Positions 62,103 to 64,000 of a stretch of 64,000 nucleotides of DNA are shown here, piece after piece. Under the pieces are notes generated by a model. That model saw only the letters and a list, made by a program, of their open reading frames with translations. It searched no databases and had not been told where the DNA came from. The position numbers and the translations under genes are program-made. This DNA is from JBKHDT01 sp046541195 (lineage in GTDB: Bacteria > Pseudomonadota > Gammaproteobacteria > Halothiobacillales > Halothiobacillaceae), in NCBI GenBank assembly GCA_046541195.1, contig JBKHDT010000005.1:7075-71074 (forward strand), read 5' to 3'. How positions within the stretch are numbered: position 1 is the first letter of the stretch; every line of letters begins with the position of its first letter.

Positions 62103-62179
62103 TGGTCGGAGTGACAGGATTCGAACCTACGACCCCTACGTCCCGAACGTAGTGCTCTACCAGGCTGAGCTACACTCCG
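62103..62179 (-). tRNA. tRNA-Pro (anticodon CGG)
   Basis: 77 nt including an encoded CCA. The acceptor arm pairs CGGAGTG with CACTCCG, followed by discriminator A and CCA; the anticodon loop TTCGGGA gives CGG, with stem CTACG/CGTAG; the T-loop TTCGAAT is standard. It begins 4 nt after the ispB stop codon on the same strand, with no promoter-like sequence in that gap. Confidence 0.97.
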
Positions 62180-62183
62180 AGGG

Positions 62184-63152
62184 TCAACTCGCGCGATCGG
62201 CGGACAGTTGTGCCAGCGCCCCAAGCGCTTCGCGCCAGGGCGTGTCGGGAAGCACAGCCAGCGCATCGCATGCCCTGGTTGCCTCTGATTTCGCGAGGGC
62301 GGCAGTATAGTCGAGCGCCCCGGTCCGCGCAACTATGCGGTGGATCTCCTGCATGTGCTCGCCGTGCTGGCCTTCGATTGCCGCGCGGATCAGCCGCGAC
62401 TCGTCGGCATTGCCGCGTTGCATGGCGATGATCAGCGGCAGGGTCGGCTTGCCCTCGGCGAGGTCGTCTCCGAGGTGCTTGCCCGTCATGTCCTCGTCCC
62501 CGTCATAGTCCAGCACGTCGTCCATCAGCTGAAACGCCGTGCCCAGGTGCATGCCGTAACGGCCCATTGCGGCCTGGGTCTTTTCGTCGCTGTGCGCGAG
62601 AATCGCGCCAATCTGGGCGGCGGCCTCGAACAGCTTGGCGGTCTTGCAGTGGATCACGCTCATGTAGCGCGCCTCGTCCGTGTCCGCGTCCCCGCAGTTC
62701 ATCAACTGCATCACCTCGCCTTCCGCGATCACGTTGGTGGTCCTCGCCAGCAGCGCCATGATCGCCATCTCGCGCGGCTCGACCATCATTTCGAACGCGC
62801 GGGAGTACAGAAAATCCCCGACCAGCACCGCCGCCGAGTTGCCAAAGCGGACATTGGCGGTGTCACGTCCCCGCCGCAGTGTCGAGTTGTCGACCACGTC
62901 GTCGTGCAGCAGGGTCGCAGTGTGGATGAATTCGATCACCGCCGCCATCTGCGGCGCCCAGCCACTGCGATCACCGACGGCCCGGGCCGCCAGGACGGTA
63001 ATCATCGGTCTGAACCGCTTCCCGCCCGCCCCGATGATGTACGCGGAAAGCTGGTTGACCAGCGCAACATCCGATGCCAGCCGCTGGGTGATGACCTCGT
63101 TGACCGTCTGCATGTCGTCCGCGGCCAGTGTCCGAATCTGATCGAGTTTCAT
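62184..63152 (-). CDS. ispB: Octaprenyl diphosphate synthase
   Basis: About 322 aa. All-trans polyprenyl diphosphate synthase that makes the ubiquinone side chain from FPP/IPP. The two aspartate-rich motifs are LLHDDVVDNSTLRRG (DDxxD-type) and FQLMDDVLDYDGD; GGKRFRPMITVLAA, FGNSAAVLVGDFLYSRAF and GKHLGDDLAEGKPTLPLI are also typical. ATG 63152 fits the family start. The stop is 4 nt before tRNA-Pro. It is divergent from the tRNA-Thr promoter. Supplies the substrate that UbiA and UbiD act on. Confidence 0.95.
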   Translation of the reverse strand: MKLDQIRTLAADDMQTVNEVITQRLASDVALVNQLSAYIIGAGGKRFRPMITVLAARAVGDRSGWAPQMAAVIEFIHTATLLHDDVVDNSTLRRGRDTANVRFGNSAAVLVGDFLYSRAFEMMVEPREMAIMALLARTTNVIAEGEVMQLMNCGDADTDEARYMSVIHCKTAKLFEAAAQIGAILAHSDEKTQAAMGRYGMHLGTAFQLMDDVLDYDGDEDMTGKHLGDDLAEGKPTLPLIIAMQRGNADESRLIRAAIEGQHGEHMQEIHRIVARTGALDYTAALAKSEATRACDALAVLPDTPWREALGALAQLSADRAS

Positions 63153-63398
63153 GCGTTTTGCTGTCTCGCCCCAATGTTTCACAAAAAGTGTGCCCGCCAG
63201 CCGCCTTTTTGCGCTGCTTCGCCCGGCGGGCCAAATGGGCTCTTCGCCGGCTGGCGCGCGCGACAGCCCTGGTCCCGGTCGCGTGGAGCCGGACGCCCGA
63301 ACGATTCCCTGCGCCGGGTCGGGCGCGCTCACGATACACCAAAGCCGCGCGCCTGGGCAGGCTCGACGCCCTGCAGGCGGCCATCCGTCCCGCCGCAC

Positions 63399-63427
63399 TT
63401 GCGCCGGCGCTTCGCAGCCACTAGAAT
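63399..63427 (+). promoter_or_regulatory. Promoter of the tRNA-Thr/Tyr/Gly/Thr-tufB cluster
   Basis: TTGCGC at 63399-63404, 17-bp spacer, TAGAAT at 63422-63427, followed by a GC-rich discriminator (TCGCCCCCACG), the pattern of stringently controlled stable RNA promoters. It ends 11 nt before the first tRNA. Confidence 0.55.
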
Positions 63428-63437
63428 TCGCCCCCAC

Positions 63438-63513
63438 GCCGGCTTAGCTCAGTTGGTAGAGCAACCGCCTTGTAAGCGGTAGGTCGTGAGTTCGAGTCCC
63501 ACAGCCGGCACCA
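63438..63513 (+). tRNA. tRNA-Thr (anticodon TGT)
   Basis: 76 nt with encoded CCA. Acceptor GCCGGCT/AGCCGGC, D-arm AGCTCAGTTGGTAGAGC, anticodon loop CTTGTAA (TGT), T-loop TTCGAGT. First tRNA of the thrU-tyrU-glyT-thrT-tufB order known from E. coli. Confidence 0.98.
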
Positions 63514-63579
63514 GCTTGACATGTGATTGCGCCACGCCCGTTGCCGAGTCCGGACCTGTGGCCGCCGCGTGTTGGCGTG

Positions 63580-63607
63580 TTGACATGGGGCGAGCGGTCA
63601 TTACAAT
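63580..63607 (+). promoter_or_regulatory. Second promoter within the tRNA cluster, before tRNA-Tyr
   Basis: TTGACA at 63580-63585 is a perfect -35, followed after 16 bp by TACAAT at 63602-63607 (5 of 6 matches to TATAAT) and a GC-rich discriminator. It lies 11 nt upstream of tRNA-Tyr in the 105-nt gap behind tRNA-Thr, so tRNA-Tyr, tRNA-Gly, tRNA-Thr(GGT) and tufB may have their own strong promoter. Confidence 0.65.
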
Positions 63608-63618
63608 GGCGCGTCTTT

Positions 63619-63703
63619 GGTGGGGTTCCCGAGCGGTCAAAGGGAGCAGACTGTAAATCTGCCGGCACTGCCTTCGAAGGTTCGAATCCTTCCCCCACCA
63701 CCA
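63619..63703 (+). tRNA. tRNA-Tyr (anticodon GTA)
   Basis: 85 nt with a long variable arm, as expected for bacterial tRNA-Tyr. Acceptor GGTGGGG/CCCCACC, anticodon loop CTGTAAA (GTA) in stem GCAGA/TCTGC, T-loop TTCGAAT, encoded CCA. It is also a Tgt/QueA substrate class (GUN anticodon); those genes lie in this window. Confidence 0.98.
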
Positions 63704-63752
63704 TATTCCGGGTGCGCGGCCCTGTCAGTCCGGGCAGCAGCCCAACCGGTTT

Positions 63753-63826
<74 letters not shown>

Positions 63827-63833
63827 CGTTTTG

Positions 63834-63909
<76 letters not shown>

Positions 63910-63948
63910 TATTTTTGTCCAGGTGATCCTGTTTTCGGAGGATTGGCA

Positions 63949-64000
63949 ATGTCCAAGGAAAAATTCGAGCGTAGCAAGCCGCACGTGAACGTGGGCACGA
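63949..64000 (+). CDS. tufB: Elongation factor Tu (5' end only)
   Basis: Only 17 codons are inside the window, reading MSKEKFERSKPHVNVGT, the canonical EF-Tu start before the P-loop (GHVDHGKT, outside). CGGAGGAT precedes the ATG. The conserved position behind tRNA-Thr/Tyr/Gly/Thr identifies this copy as tufB rather than tufA. It carries tRNAs to the ribosome. Confidence 0.95.
   Translation, partial: MSKEKFERSKPHVNVGT

Overview
This window looks like a piece of chromosome from a GC-rich, free-living gammaproteobacterium. The evidence is the tRNA-Thr/Tyr/Gly/Thr-tufB cluster, the ileS-lspA-fkpB-ispH operon, hemCDXY, queA-tgt-yajC-secDF, ubiquinone genes (ubiD, ispB) and a proteobacterial-type SAH riboswitch in front of ahcY. 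A chemoreceptor with a FliA-like promoter suggests motility. I cannot fix the genus; the glycolytic block beside the methyl-cycle genes would fit a Chromatiales- or Xanthomonadales-like lineage, but that is inference. Nearly all of the window is dense core genome. I found no CRISPR array, insertion sequence, prophage or integrase.

Layout. 0.1-5.6 kb: nadC, phoBR (with a candidate Pho box), a SAM methyltransferase, an RluE-like pseudouridine synthase and a 5'-3' exonuclease. 5.8-11.4 kb: malic enzyme, an unrecognised lipoprotein, a Uma2-family protein, bioA and rsmE. 11.4-16.6 kb: a minus-strand operon sucC-sucD-nadE-CAP lipoprotein-membrane-anchored nuclease. 16.8-19.2 kb: a diguanylate cyclase with two periplasmic binding-protein domains. 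19.4-27.3 kb: a minus-strand central-carbon block, thioredoxin-like protein-tkt-gap-pgk-pyk-fba. 27.4-31.1 kb: the activated methyl cycle metK-ahcY-metF, with an SAH riboswitch and a perfect 28-bp palindrome before ahcY.

31.2-36.1 kb: ileS-lspA-fkpB-ispH, each junction a 4-nt ATGA overlap. 36.3-48.7 kb is the most accessory part: an orphan ParA ATPase overlapping a UbiA-family prenyltransferase, a short-chain dehydrogenase with cardiolipin synthase, a chemoreceptor, ChrA, a UshA-like nucleotidase lipoprotein, an HDOD-GAF protein, and a thioredoxin-like protein with 3-methyladenine glycosylase. 49.3-55.2 kb: hemC-hemD-hemX-hemY and ubiD. 55.3-62 kb: an outer-membrane protein of unknown role, then queA-tgt-yajC-secD-secF. 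62.1-64 kb: tRNA-Pro directly behind ispB, then four tRNA genes and the first 17 codons of tufB.

No clearly new multi-gene system is visible. The best leads are regulatory or contextual: the ahcY leader (palindrome, riboswitch and a possible ribosome-site switch), ispB-tRNA-Pro cotranscription, the ParA-UbiA overlap, the sucCD-nadE-CAP-nuclease operon, and the double-sensor diguanylate cyclase that lacks an inhibitory site.
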